DNA from: Adiantum capillus-veneris
Lineage: Eukaryota > Streptophyta > Polypodiopsida > Polypodiales > Pteridaceae
Assembly: GCA_014529385.2 (NCBI GenBank)
Contig: CM043946.1
Location: 21,630,577 to 21,694,576 of the forward strand
Direction: 5' to 3'
DNA length: 64,000 bases
Shown: positions 10,646-23,459 of the stretch, piece by piece
How positions within the stretch are numbered: position 1 is the stretch's first letter
Layout: every line of letters begins with the position of its first letter
The notes under the pieces: generated by a model
The model's database searches: none
What the model was told of the DNA's origin: nothing
What the model saw: the letters and a program-made list of their open reading frames with translations, nothing else
Translations under genes and position numbers: made by a program

Positions 10646-11523
10646 GACATCCTACACGTAGGATGTCTCAAGGGAATTTTTTGGCACAAAACCCAACAAT
10701 TTTTGTCATGCACATGTTTTGAATGACATTTACAAGCCCTACAACAAGTTTCATCACATTTGGATCACATTTGACCTCATATACATGGAAAAACGCAAAG
10801 TTAGGGCATAAAGGCACTAATGGGCCATTGACCTACCAAATCTTGTCCAAATCTCATGAAACTTGCACAACACATTCACATACACATCAGCTAACTTTCT
10901 GTGTGGTCAGGGAGTAAAAATGAGGAATAAGACATCCTACGCGCGTAGGATGTCCAATTGACCTTCTTGGCATGAGGGGGAAGTTTTGTCATTCCAGATT
11001 CAATTACCTCATCAGCAAGATCCCATATGTCAAGTTTGAAGCCATTCAAATCACTTTTGACCCCCAACACCTTCAAGATACACGTTTTGAGCCCAAAAAT
11101 ACCTCACAGAGCCCTACACGCATCAAATCTTATCCAAATGCAAATCCAAGAACATGGCTATGTTCCATAGGCCAAGGAAAACCCACAGAACAAGTTTCAT
11201 GTAATTCTGATGAAAAAGACATCCTACGTGTAGGATGTCTTAAGCTTAAATTTAGCCTTCTGTGCAAGAAATGACATCATAGGAGCCAATACCATGATGC
11301 ATTGAGCCCATATACCAAGTTTCAACCCATTTGGACATCAATTGCTACCCATGACGGACAATCTACCCAAATTGTGACCTAAAGCCTAAATCAGCCCAAA
11401 AATTCACTTTTTGACATTCAAATTCAAATCCAAGCTTATAACCATGTTCTATGAGCCTTGCACTACCTGCATGACAAGTATGAACCAATTCTGAAGAAAA
11501 AGACATCCTACGCGTAGGATGTC
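10646..11523 (+). repeat. Four diverged ~286 bp tandem units, each with a 22-24 bp palindrome
   Basis: Near-identical palindromes with 10 bp arms GACATCCTAC and GTAGGATGTC lie at 10646-10667, 10931-10954, 11218-11239 and 11502-11523. Spacings are 285, 287 and 284 bp. Central bases are AC, GCGC, GT and GC. The sequence between them is only loosely similar (for example, the last two units share GAAAAAGACATCC and a CATG-GTTC-ATG block upstream), so the palindromes are conserved more than the spacer. A half copy (GACATCCTACGTG) occurs in the LTR at 15748-15760. Confidence 0.85.
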
Positions 11524-11689
11524 TAAATGGATTTTTTTGGCCAGAATTGCACTGTGAGCACATGCACAACTTCACAAGTTCCTTTTAAGCTATAATTTCA
11601 ATTTTCAAGTCATTTGGATAAGTGAAACTCAGTTTAGCAGCTGATATGGAAAAAAAGCTAACTTTGGATTGCTGAGTGCAACGGGATCT

Positions 11690-12579
11690 ATGGCAGCCTC
11701 GAAGTCACCGGCAAAGAAGAAGAGAATGACAATCAAAGATTATCTGGAGGAGGTGGAACCTTTTGTCATTCCAGAGGGAACACTAAAGCCCACCAGCACC
11801 TAGATACAAGAAGATCTGCTAGAGTCAAACGACCTAAAGATCTACCAGGGAGTGTTCAAAGACAATGAAGGCATGTAATAGAGCTTCCAATGCTTCCAAG
11901 AGAGCTCAATGAATTTTTCCGAAGCAAAATGGCCGGCTACTTGGAGAAAATTGACCTCCATAACTATTTCGAAGCAATACCAACAGGGGTGGACCTCAAA
12001 AGAGTATGGGAGTTTGTAACCAGCATCAAAGAGGATGGAGTGGCCAAGGTGACAGATTTGCACGGCAGACCCGATACAGAGATCATTATCACGGAGCGGG
12101 TTGTAGCCCATGCACTAGATCTCTCCAATCAGGGAGACAATGTGACAAAGAGAAGGGATGAAGTCAAGGTGTACAAAGAAAAAAAGGCTAATTACACCTT
12201 TGAAGACATCGCCAACCCAAAGGTGGCAATTATGAGCCAATTGTACAACCAATACTTCCACATGTGCATGAAGAGGCCGCAGAAGTACAGGATTCCGCCA
12301 GGTACAATTGCCACAACATTTACTTGGGCAATGACAAAAGGCACCCCAAAGATAATCAACTATGCGGCGTACATACATGACAGCCTGGTGAAAATGGGAA
12401 ACAAAAAGCCAACCTACATAGTGCCAGGAGAAATGATAACCAAGGTAATTTATGCAGCACTACACGCCAAGGGAAGGTGGCCTGACCCCCCATCTCAGAA
12501 TGACTGGCTAAGGGTAAAGGAAGACAAAGAAGATGAGCCACAACGAGCACCAAGGGTGGCTACAAGGTTGAAGAGATGA
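11690..12579 (+). pseudogene. Extra 3' ORF of element 1, N-terminal part
   Basis: A plausible start is ATG 11690-11692, giving a basic opening (ASKSPAKKKRM, resembling a nuclear localisation signal) in frame 2 with a TAG near 11801. A frameshift near 11875 moves it to frame 1, where 229 codons are open from 11890 to 12579. The protein is mixed helical with motifs such as FEDIANPKVAIMSQLYNQYF and a Lys-Glu-rich end. It resembles the putative plant transposon protein domain found in 3' ORFs of Athila-like elements, but I cannot confirm this. No signal peptide or membrane segment is visible, which argues against an envelope protein. Confidence 0.6.
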
Positions 12580-13268
12580 CTAGAGCCAGTGGCAGAGGAG
12601 CAACCTGAGCAGAACAAAGGAAAAAAGGAATCTGCTCAAGTGCCGGCCAAAGAGACGTGATCACAAAAAGCGGCTAGACTCGAGAGGTTGATGGAGAGTT
12701 TCCGAGCAGAAAGAGCCCTCAAGGGCGATTTAAACGAACTATGAAAGCCATCCCTCGAGTCTATGTCCGGATCCTCCAGAAGAGTGCAGAGAGACCGCTT
12801 TGAAGACTATATCAAGAATTTCGAGATTCTTGATGCTGCAGCAGAAAACATTCCCCATGTCCCTTTCACCGAGGAAGAAGTGGAGCAGATACAACAAACA
12901 TTGCTAGATGAACAAGAAAACCAAGAAAGGGAAAGAAAAACGAAAGCAGATAGAGACTTTAAGGGCAAACCTACAGCTTTACCAGATAGCCCTAAACCTA
13001 GCCCACAGCCATCACCACCACCATCACCACCTCCTAGCAGCCCTCCACCAGAAGATAAGGAGGCTGGAAACAATCAAGAAGAACACCAGGTTGAAGAGCA
13101 AGAGCAAAGGCCAAAACCTAAGCCCAAAGAAGAGGCCAAGCCTGCATCTGAGCAAAAAGAGCTCGAGAGGCATATTATGCATTTTTGGACCTGCTAACTG
13201 CAGGCTATACAAGGGAAGAAGCCGCCACAGTCGCATTCAACTTGGCGAGAATAGGGCATAAAGAATAG
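12580..13268 (+). pseudogene. Extra 3' ORF, Pro-rich/acidic central part
   Basis: Frame 1 continues after the TGA at 12577-12579, with further stops, then is open again from 12763 to 13197. It encodes a Glu/Gln-rich helix (FTEEEVEQIQQTLLDEQEN), then a Pro-Ser repeat (SPPPSPPPSSPPPE, about 13015-13050) and a Glu/Lys/Gln tail. It looks like a disordered hinge between folded parts. The end is broken by TAA at 13195-13197. Confidence 0.5.
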
Positions 13269-14581
13269 ATGCTAGGCATCCGGCTAGTTGAGCTAAAGGA
13301 AATTGGTACCGACATGGTAGACCTGCACCCGTCCTCGAATGATTGGGACGTGGTGATGACAATGCTAGCTGGAATAAGAGCACAATCTATGGCATCAGAC
13401 GAAGAATTGATGACTCTAAAGGCCACCAAAGTAAAGACCAAGATGGAAAGGGATATTCTGCATGCACAAAGCCAAGGACAAAAAGAAAGAGAATCTGACC
13501 TCAGGCCAACTTGGCCACTGCTCTACAAAATTGCCAAGCAAAGGAAGAAGCAAATGAGGCAGCGGCAAAAAGATTGCAAGCAGCTGAAGAAGAGTGTCTG
13601 CAACTCAGCAAGTCATTGCGAGATGCCGAAAAAGAATGGGATAATCTGACACTCCAGCTAGCAGAGGAAACTAAAGAAGTAGAGGCCATGAGGAATGCCA
13701 AGGAAAAGGCAGAGATAGAACAAGAAGCAAGCCTGGATGAAGTCCTTGAGCTCAAGGACCAATTAAAAGTCAAAGATCAAACCATCCAGAGGCTGCGAGC
13801 ATCACCTGCTAGAGTTAGAGCTACAAGCTCAACTCAAATCATTTTCGAGAGTCAAATATATGAGGAGCAGATGCAAGAACTCTAGAAGGAGTTGAATCTC
13901 GAGAAGAAGCAGAGGTTGATGATGGCTGAAGGTTCTATCGCAATGCAAACCAGAATGGAGGACAGCCAAAAAGCCCTACAAAAAGAATTGGAGAGCATAA
14001 AGATAAAGCTGGAGGAGGCTGAAAAGGTAAACGCTGAACTCAATGACCTCCTCGTGACTATGGGCGGAGAAGCCAAAGCGGAAAAGCAGACACTCCTCAA
14101 CCAAATTGAGGAGTTGAAAGGCAGGCAACAAGCGGAAGTAGAGAGCTCAAGGCCAACTGCCAATGAGGGTATCGACCTCAATAATGTGGCAGATCCTGTG
14201 GACACACCCATGCCAGAGGAAAGCATAGCAGGCTCCTCTCAAGAGCCCCAGGATCTAACACAAGAAGAGGAGGAAAAATTGCGTAAAGCAATAGAGGTAG
14301 AGCTCAGAGAAATCACAAATGAAGCCTTGGAATGGGAACAGAGGGTTTTCAAATCTATGACAATTCAGAAAATTGACGCCAGCAATCTCAGGCGTGAATG
14401 GCTTCAACCCTCTCTCCCTTATCCATTGCTGAAATATGAGGCGGCAACAATAAACAGGCAAACCAGAGAAGAGCCGACGGTCCCTCTCTACAACGCAGAC
14501 ACCTCGAGGCCAGAAGGAGTAAAGTTAATAGTGGATTCTCAGCCAAAGTGGAGGAAGGCTTGGCTTACCAAGTACCCGTAA
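13269..14581 (+). pseudogene. Extra 3' ORF, long coiled-coil part
   Basis: Coding passes from frame 3 (13269-13500) to frame 2 (13511-13885 and, after a TAG, 13892-14581). The segment 13511-14130 is almost entirely heptad-like, rich in Ala, Glu, Lys, Gln and Leu (AAKRLQAAEEECLQLSKSLR, LEEAEKVNAELNDLL), strongly predicting a coiled coil of about 200 residues. After it comes an acidic linker and a segment with DASNLRREWLQPSLPYPLLK. It may drive oligomerisation. Similar coiled coils occur in 3' ORFs of some plant gypsy elements; the function is unknown. Confidence 0.6.
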
Positions 14582-15136
14582 TACCTAATACACTTGGTAG
14601 AGGCACCTAAACACATCAGAGATAACCTCAGCTTCTGTCCTCTACCAAGGGTTAGGACGTGGAAAGCATAAGAAATCTTACAAAGAAGCCAACCCACTTG
14701 GCTGAACTACCCAAAGCTACCACGCGTGAAGGCAGGTGAGAGAATAAGTGTACAATACATGGTGAAAACCCTAACGGGCACCATAAAGTTGTTCACTGGC
14801 TCACCTGAACTTACATGCATCATGATGAGAAAGATCTGCAGAACCATCCTAGCAGTGTTTGAGACCTTCAAGCCAGGACAGGTGACTGACATCATATTCT
14901 TCTTCCAGGACACATACATATGTGCTTATGATATGTCAGGTCAGCCTTCCAAGGAGGTGATACATGCGTTGTATCAAAGAATTATGTTTCTCCCATCCTA
15001 TCACCTCCAGGCATTTGAAGAAGCATTCTACATGGGGTTCTTCACCATGCATACAGATATCTTTGGCCCAACAATGCTAAATCTACATGCACGGTACGAA
15101 TCACTGCTAAAGATGCCGGAGACTATAAGATGAAGC
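14582..15136 (+). pseudogene. Extra 3' ORF, C-terminal part
   Basis: It is in the same frame 2 as the coiled-coil part, broken by stops near 14579 and 14669. It is open from 14726 to 15133, with hydrophobic stretches (DIIFFFQDTYICAYDM, HLQAFEEAFYMGFF) typical of a folded alpha/beta domain, not a clear transmembrane helix. It ends 35 bp before the polypurine tract, so the extra ORF extends from about 11690 to the end of the internal region and would have been roughly 1100 codons long. Confidence 0.5.
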
Positions 15137-15170
15137 AAAGGATCAAGGCCATGTCGGGGACGACATGAAC

Positions 15171-15184
15171 AAGGAGGGGGGGGA
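15171..15184 (+). promoter_or_regulatory. 3' polypurine tract of element 1
   Basis: AAGGAGGGGGGGGA lies immediately before the LTR start (TGTTAGAAG at 15185). This is where plus-strand DNA synthesis would be primed. Confidence 0.85.
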
Positions 15185-16109
15185 TGTTAGAAGCTGGACA
15201 CACCCCACGGCATCTAACTACTCGGCGGACTATTATTTTTTGTAATTGGTCATTCATTGAGGAAAATCCGATTTTTCACCTTGTAAATATTGGGACTTAC
15301 AGAAGTTTCCAGATTGTATCCCAGTTTTGATAGTTAGATGGATGATTTTGGAACTTTAGGGTTTGAGAAGTTGTAAGGTATATATATCACTTTTTGACCT
15401 TAATGAAAAAACCTTTTGTCATTTTAAACAAGTTTTAAGTCTGTGAGTGAGCGTACTGTGTACGTGAGAGAGAGTGTGAGCTTCGTCTTGACGCTACGTG
15501 TGCTACGGTGGTCGTAATCGAGTGCGGAGAAGTGCAGCGTGTTGCCCCCGACTAGAGCTACGAGCACATACCAACATTGTGCGCGTACGGTCCGGCTTTG
15601 GGAGCTCCTTCTACGAGATTCATTGGTTGTTTGGGTGAGCATACGTTATCTGATTTTGCATTGCAGCATATCCACGCATTCACATTGAGTATAGCTACAC
15701 ATTAGGCACTTCAGATTTTGGAAATGAAGACCTGCAGATTTCGGCCAGACATCCTACGTGTTTCTGCACCGGGTGTTTTGGGCCGTGATTTTGGTTCATA
15801 GACCTTAGGGAGAGCGGCCTATAGGTATTAGTAGGATCTCCTTCCAGTTCTATGGTGTTTCGAAAGTGTTTGATGGGTGTTTGGGTCTAGAAAACGTTGT
15901 AGGAAGTATCCTCTTTTGCACTCTTGAAGACTATGACTCAGACAATTGGTAGGGACCTTTGTAGGAATTAGTTAGGAGTCGGTCGAGTATAGGTTGACAC
16001 CTTATGCTTGCTTCCATGCACCTGCGGGTCGAGCTTCGTCCTTAGCTGACATTACTTGTTAGGTGAGTTCTCGCTGTGCTGACGTCCGTCGTGGCGTACC
16101 CGTCCAACA
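15185..16109 (+). repeat. 3' LTR of element 1
   Basis: It starts TGTTAGA and ends TCCAACA (inverted ends TGTTaGA/TGTTgGA), is 925 bp long and directly follows the PPT. A TATA-like TATATATA lies at about 15378-15386. It also carries a half copy of the palindrome found at 10646-11523 (15748-15760). The partner LTR is outside the window. Confidence 0.8.
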
Positions 16110-16297
16110 CCAATCTTCACTACTTCTTCATATTCATCTTTGATGTGGATTCATAAGGCTTTGATCTTTAGCAGCTCTTGTTAATTGACGTCGGCTTAGT
16201 TAACATAATTCCACTTACGTTAATATAATTAACAACATCAACCATTAATAGGCTACTTAAGGACCTCTCTTCTTAAAAAAGAAAAGAGAAACCAAAT

Positions 16298-16309
16298 GCT
16301 CTGATACCA
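16298..16309 (-). promoter_or_regulatory. Primer binding site of a minus-strand LTR element
   Basis: On the minus strand the sequence reads TGGTATCAGAGC, the standard initiator Met-tRNA complement used by many plant LTR elements. It lies one base from the LTR edge at 16311. The internal region would run left, into DNA interrupted by element 1. Confidence 0.8.
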
Positions 16310-16310
16310 A

Positions 16311-17015
16311 TGTAATGGAATTAGCTTTGTAACTTGAGTTGAAGCGAAAAGTGAATAACATATTGAGCATTTCCTTGAGCACTCCTTTGAGTGTAGATGT
16401 AGAGTAAGAAGAGAGTGCTTGGATGGAGAGAGAAACACTAACAAATTACTTCATTAATATGGCTTGAACAATACTTGTAAAAGAGAATGAGAGTTTAGAG
16501 AAAGTGACACCAATAGAGGACCGGATTAGTTGGAGCAGGTCCCCCCTCCAATAGGCATTTGTATTATAGATTCTTCCATGACGGAAGACTTGTTTACAAT
16601 ACAACTGGTTGTGTTCCTTGAGACCTTCTTGATGAGGTGAAGATGGAAAGGTTCTCTCACCAAGAATTAGCATAACAACAATAAACATGATTAGCATGAA
16701 CTTGAAAAAATCCCAGGCTCAATCCCAAGACCTCAAACACCATGAAAGGTGAGGAGAGCCGATACGGAGTGAGGAAGAAGAGAGAAGTAGAAGTAGATGT
16801 ATGAGAAAGCAATACCCCCTTGCACATAATCACTCATGGCTCTTGTAGCATAGATTAGCATAGTGATAATGGAGATTAGAGAGATTGATAAGAAAGCATA
16901 ATCATTCTCTTACGTGGATTTGCATCCATAGCCAAGAGCTTGTTATAGTAGGCACTCAACTTCTCAAGGTTTGAGAAGGAGGTGGAGTTCTTGCTTCACA
17001 AGAGTGTGTGAAGAG

Positions 17016-17081
<66 letters not shown>

Positions 17082-17694
17082 TAGCTTGGTCGACCCCCTT
17101 TCCTAGGCTTCCTTGGAAACTTATTGGGCCATGTAGCCATCTAGCCAATGAGAGCTTGGCTCCCTTTGGGGCAAGGTATGTAGCCTCTTGAAAAGTATCC
17201 TTCTGTCCCTCTTGTGAGGTTAAGCTAGCACCCCCCTTGCTTAAGCATAGCCCTTGCCTGCTTGAGCAGTGTGCCTCTACACCTGACATGTGGCCCCTTT
17301 CCTCTCATGAGAGTATGGGCCCTTGGTGAGGTGCACACACTCTACTCACTTACCTCCTTTGTAGGGCTTGCCCCCTCTTTTGTAGTAAGTTATTTGAATT
17401 TGGTAAGAACGCATGTCCCCTGCTTAAGCACATCCCTTGTTTAAGCAAGCTGCCCGCTTGCCTGCTTGACCTTAATTGACTAAATTTTAAAAATTAAAGA
17501 CTATGTCTTAAGGCTTTTAACACCTATCTTTGGAGGCTTTAATAAAGCCAACCCTAAGGTCTTTTGCTCCATTGGTTAGCCTTGCCCTTTGATAGACCAT
17601 TTCTCATTTGGGCCCCTTTACCATTGGTCCCGTGTTGAAATAGATCTTTAAGCACATCTATATCTTAACCCTTGTTCCCGTTTATTCTCCCACA
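16311..17694 (-). repeat. Probable 5' LTR of a minus-strand element
   Basis: It begins TGTAATGG next to the PBS and plausibly ends CTCCCACA at 17694 (about 1384 bp); the outer end is inferred from the terminal bases only. It contains an (AG)n tract (17022-17079) and several GCTTAAGC-type palindromes (for example near 17241 and 17422). No coding sequence is present. Confidence 0.5.
17022..17079. repeat. (AG)n microsatellite
   Basis: About 29 uninterrupted AG dinucleotides inside the LTR at 16311-17694. Confidence 0.95.
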
Positions 17695-17769
17695 TTAAGT
17701 GATGCGTTTAATATGAGAAAATCATTTGGGTTAGTTAGATATTAGATTTTATGACAACTAAAAGCTTTC

Positions 17770-18950
17770 ATAATGGAGTATTCAGACAATAGAGGGGATG
17801 AGGATATACTTTGTGAGTTGGATCAAATTAAACAAGAGAAATTTCCTATCAAAAGCTATATGTAGAAAATCAAGGATTTGACCAAACAATTTCAAAAACC
17901 TCCTTCTAAAAATAGAATGAGAACATGGATCTTGAATGGATTTTGCATTAAGAAATGTAGAGAACAAGAAGTATCTGCACCAACAAAGAAATTCAATGAC
18001 TTGGTGCAGAGGGCCCGCAAATTAGAGCAACAAGCCAAGAAGAGAAGTTACAATAGCATTGGCTCATCCACTGAGACTTTAGATTCCAGTAATAACTCTA
18101 GTACATCTAACAGTGATTCAAATGACAAAAGCAAGGGTAAAGGAAAGAAAGGATCTTGGTCATGCAAAATTTAAGAAATGTCTAGACAAATTGCTGGTTT
18201 CCATCTTTTTGAGGGAAGGTATGATCTGGGCGATCTCTGGTGCTTCGAATGCAAATCTTAAGATCACATGTCAAATGAATGTACACATTGCACTTATTGT
18301 AAGGCTTATGGCCATCTCTGGAATAACTGTAACGTTTGGATTCATCAATTTCAAAAAGGAAAAGATATATGCTTGATAGCATTAACTAACGTAGAACCAA
18401 TAAAACTGGAATGAGCCAGTGAGTTCAAAGGAAAAAATCTAGGTACCCGTGGGATTGGTAATGGCCAAGGCAGATACCCAGGGGATACTAGCAGAGGTAG
18501 AGGGTATGGGAATGCTCAGCATAGAATTTTTTATTGTTATAATTGTGGAAAGTATGGGATTTTTTAATCTCAATACTCGGAGGCATTCAAAACTGAATCA
18601 ATTGATGTGAAGGCACCATAACTAGTTCCAGTTTAGGTAGTTACTAGAAGTAAAGGTGTAATCATCAAAGAAATTTCAGAGGATCTCCAATAGGCAATAG
18701 CTATTGGGGTCAAGAGGTGGGAACAAGAGAGAGAGGTTTGGAAGTACAAGGGCAAGGCCAAGGTAGTAAATGAATGGCAGGAGCAACGAGAGATTGTAGC
18801 GAATCTGGCTAAAAAGCTACCAAAACAACTAGAGTGTTCTTAGGCTTGCACTATCCAAAAGATCCAAGCTCACTCATCTAACAAGGGATATGACAAATCA
18901 ATCAGCATTTGGAATGGAAGAATCTATGATTACTGTAGTACAAGGTCTAG
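17770..18950 (+). pseudogene. Eroded gag fragment with zinc-knuckle remnants
   Basis: A degenerate frame reads LEQQAKKRSYNSIGSS and a Ser/Asn/Lys-rich tract (17878-18174). Cys/His clusters of knuckle type follow: CFECKS-(stop)-DHMSNEC and CTYCKAYGHLWNNC near 18240-18320, and CYNCGKYG near 18535. Stops and frame changes are frequent. The pattern is that of a plant Ty3-type Gag C-terminus, then a basic region. No protease or RT follows, so it is an isolated remnant. Confidence 0.6.
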
Positions 18951-19180
18951 TGGAAGAAGTCAGGCAAATCAGATCAACCTTGGCTGAGACTAATGCAACT
19001 AAACTGGTGAAGGATTAGTGCCTATCCTAGCGTCAGCAAGTGGAAGAAGTTAGGAAAGTCAGACCAAACTTGGCCGAGACTGATGCAACTAGACTGGTGA
19101 AGAATCAATGTCTATCCTACGGTCAGCAAGTGAAAGAAGTCAGGCAAGTCAGACCAGACTTGACCGAGATTGAAGCAAAA
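18951..19180 (+). repeat. 90 bp tandem repeat, about 2.5 copies
   Basis: The block starting TGGAAGAAGT (TGAAAGAAGT in the third copy) begins at 18951, 19041 and 19131, a period of exactly 90 bp (30 codons), followed each time by AGGCAAATCAGA-like and CTTGGCYGAGACT-like blocks. One frame is open through most of the second and third copies (EEVRKVRPNLAETDATRLVK), so it was probably a coding repeat in the adjacent gag-derived reading frame. Confidence 0.8.
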
Positions 19181-20408
<1,228 letters not shown>

Positions 20409-20409
20409 T

Positions 20410-22800
20410 CCCAGTACGACTATTTGAAGAGACAGACATTGACAAAACTTTTTAGGGACGGCTGCAATCCTTTCACAGACAACGGCCGTTGTCCGACATC
20501 CTCGGCACAACGATGATGATGATTATTTTACTCTAACAATTCGACCTTTTTCATTTTAGTTTTTTTTTTTAGTGCTTCACTTTACTTAATTTTAATTTTA
20601 ATTACACCTACACATTGTATTATATTCATAAGGATTGTATTAGTTTGGTCCCATTGCCCTTTCGAAGACCGGTAATAGAACATTTCATTTCGTTTCACTC
20701 TCTCACTTATGTCTCCTCCTACGACTCCTTACATTAGTGGACATTGAGGACGCTCTTCGGCGACCACTTTACAACTTTCTCAGATGCCGGGCATCCACGA
20801 GAATTGACGACAATAATGATTTTCATCTGACATTCTTAACCTTTTAATTTCAATCTGTCATCCTTCTTTGTTTTATTTTAATACCTAGGCATTGGATTAG
20901 ATCATTGAGGATTGTGTCAATCTTGTCTCATAATTGTAATTCCAATTTCTCCTTCATTGACTGTGGTTGAGTTTGGTTCTCCTGCTCAGCTGTGTACACT
21001 TATGAACCGTTGCAGCATCAATGGTCACTAGTACCTATAATTTCTAGTCCCAGTAGTGTCTTATGATGCTTTCGATGCTCTATCTATTTGTGTTGTTTCC
21101 TAGCAAGGCTAGATGTGGTTGCTGCTCGAAACACTAAGGAATGCTTGATTTAAAAAAACCAATTAATAACAATAATAATTGTAGATCTTGTGGATCTTGT
21201 GATAGCTTTCGTCGATATTAATTTATTGAGTTCACCTTCATCTGCATCTTATTATTACCCTTATGTTTTCACAAATATGCGATATGATCTTTGTAACTTC
21301 ACCATATTCCAGGTTCTATTATTTTGGTAATCCTCCACAAACCACAACCTCTCCATGTGTCATGCAGATGTATCACGATCCATTTTCTACATAAGTAGTA
21401 TTGCCAGCTAAACTCTGGTAATGGCTATCCATATTACCATGCATATTCCTAGAGGTTCACTATCTCGTCAGTAATATTGAGAGTTAGAATCATATCAAAT
21501 ACCTCATGCACATTAGTGCATCCCTCGCACAACTAATGGGTGCATAGGACTTGTCAGGTTTTTCTAGCTGAACTTTCACACTAAAGAAGCATGGCAAACG
21601 TGCCCAAACTACATTCTCGACAACCGGATAACCAAAACACACACTACCAATCCCAACTTAGGGCCAGCTTCTACTCCATTACATCTAGGCTCTAGGAAAT
21701 TTAAGTTTCTATTCGTAGGGATTATTGTACTTATTGTAATTTTCTTTCTCTTAATTGTTGTTTAATCTCGACATAACCAATGCACATTGAATGATAACAT
21801 ATTGTCATTGATTCTTTTCATTGAGTAGTTGAGTGCAAAGATTTTGTAGTAGTATGGTGGAAAATACATAAACAAACCAACAATTCTCTTTTAAGTGAGG
21901 TGGCACTATCTATTTGTTATAAATTCTCTTGCAATACTTCAAATTTCGTATCATTTCGGTGCTGTTAAAATAAAACCAGTTATTTGATATTCGCCCTTCT
22001 ACTATATTGTGTTTACATTTAAAGGACATGGATATCAAAAGAATTCATTCATGGATGCACTAATAAGCACGACCTTGCATAACAATATAAGCACTTATTG
22101 TTGAAAAATATTACTTTGTCTGACTGACTTTCATAACTCTCATTATCATGTTTTTTTTTTGTATTAACAAGATTCATGTTTTCATTCTAGTGATTTGAAA
22201 CTCACCCCTAGCTTCAAAAGGTATGTTTGTAGGTGTCTACGATCCTTTCTAATTTTGATATAAACACTCCTCTATATACATTTGTACCACTCTAGATGTT
22301 AAGTCATTGTTTAATTACCCAACCTTAATCAGGATGGCACCTTCTTTTATTTCATGGAAAATTCTTAACTCAAAATTAACACATTTTGACTTTATTAACT
22401 ATACTTTGGTTAAGTTCGATAGTTGCAGCTTTCTCTTACTTGTGCCTCCCCCCCCCACCCCCCAACACATACACACACAATGGTATATACATTTTCAAAA
22501 AAAAAAAATGTATACCCTCCTCATATATATATCAAATACGTCATTCATCTTTTCATATTTCATTTCTCTGCATTGTGTTCTAAGCTGAATACTCAAACAC
22601 TACTAAGGTCATGGCTTCTGATTGTATTGAAAGGATTTTTATTGAGATGGTTTGTCAATAAGCTATGCAGCTACTCATGTGAGCTAAGGTGATCTGGGAT
22701 AGTAAACAATAGTTTGTAAGTATCCTCCTACTCAAACATGCTCCAAATTGGTCTTACACCTGTGATAAATGTTACATTTTTATGCCTAGCCTAGTCCATT
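20410..22800. other. AT-rich stretch with no recognisable feature
   Basis: I see no coding sequence or element ends. A perfect 16 bp palindrome (GACAACGGCCGTTGTC) lies at 20479-20494. ORFs near 22307-22692 are driven by C-rich and A-rich runs and have no domain. Confidence 0.5.
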
Positions 22801-22812
22801 GGTCACGGACAC

Positions 22813-23012
22813 ACAGATTTGCCGATTTAGGCAATGTGTAGACACTCATTTTGGTGTAGATCCGTCGATTTAGGCAACACATTGATAAAATGCAGATTCA
22901 TGAATTTTAAACAATATCAAATGCAGATTCGCCGATTTCGGCAGCATTAGTGCAGATTCACCGATTTAGGCAGCACATCTTATTGGTGTAGATTCTCCGA
23001 TTTAGGCAACAC
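22813..23012 (+). repeat. Irregular tandem repeat of a GCAGATTCGCCGATTTAGGC-like motif
   Basis: Six diverged copies of an approximately 24 bp motif (core AGATTYGCCGATTTAGGCA) start near 22813, 22857, 22895, 22922, 22954 and 22987, with irregular spacers of 10-20 bp. The third is the most decayed. Confidence 0.7.
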
Positions 23013-23459
23013 CAATCACAAAATCATGCTGCAGTGGCTGGCCACCACTGTAACTGGTATGATTTTGTTACCGGGGTATAAAAAAATATAAATAAATAAA
23101 AATGATGAAGGATATTTGGATTTGGAATTGGCATTGGATGGGAATTGGTATATGATGATTTTCTGTCGCGACAGTATTTATGAAAGTGAACTTGAGATTG
23201 ACGAGAATTGATTATGATGAGTGTGACCAATGATATCCTGATTCATCAGGGTATGACATATACTGCTTATTCTAGTGGTATGGGACACTAGAATAGGTAG
23301 TATGTGGATGACGGCAGGCATAACCAATGTGTCTAATTTTATGGATTTTTCTTTTACTATTTAATACAGATTTCTAATCATTGTTTTTGAAAAGTATTGT
23401 TTGCAGATTTTTATCTTCGCAACTGAGGACAGTTGCTTTCCAACGGAGAGATATGTTAT

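Larger units (their letters stand above)
1..16109 (+). mobile_element. Very large Ty3/gypsy LTR retrotransposon (element 1), 5' end outside window
   Basis: Order on the + strand is gag, protease, RT, RNase H, integrase, a second protease-like domain, a long non-coding stretch, a degenerate extra ORF, a polypurine tract and the 3' LTR. That order (RT and RNase H before integrase) is diagnostic of Ty3/gypsy. The 5' LTR, PBS and the start of gag lie left of base 1, because an open gag-like frame already runs from position 2. The part in view is about 16.1 kb, so the whole element is likely over 17 kb. Coding parts carry many TAG and TGA stops but few frameshifts, so it is a decayed, non-autonomous copy. 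Its right edge (CA at 16109) abuts the internal region of a minus-strand element, which it probably interrupted. No target duplication can be checked because the left end is missing. Confidence 0.9.

Noticed and set aside
10646..11523. CRISPR-like array of short repeats with regular spacing
   Set aside because: Repeats are palindromic inside diverged 286 bp units in a plant retroelement; spacers are far too long and no cas-type genes exist.
12807..13073. Minus-strand Gly-rich frame
   Set aside because: Complement of the Pro-rich coding tract; no independent support.
11690..15136. Envelope gene in element 1
   Set aside because: The extra ORF has the position of env-like ORFs but shows no signal peptide or transmembrane segment, only coiled coil and disordered parts.
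16298..16309. tRNA-like sequence
   Set aside because: Only the PBS portion complementary to an initiator tRNA end; no cloverleaf nearby. The same holds for 39356, 56691, 25161 and 36126.
22307..22692. Overlapping 65-93 codon frames
   Set aside because: AT-rich DNA with C and A homopolymers, no motif or element context.
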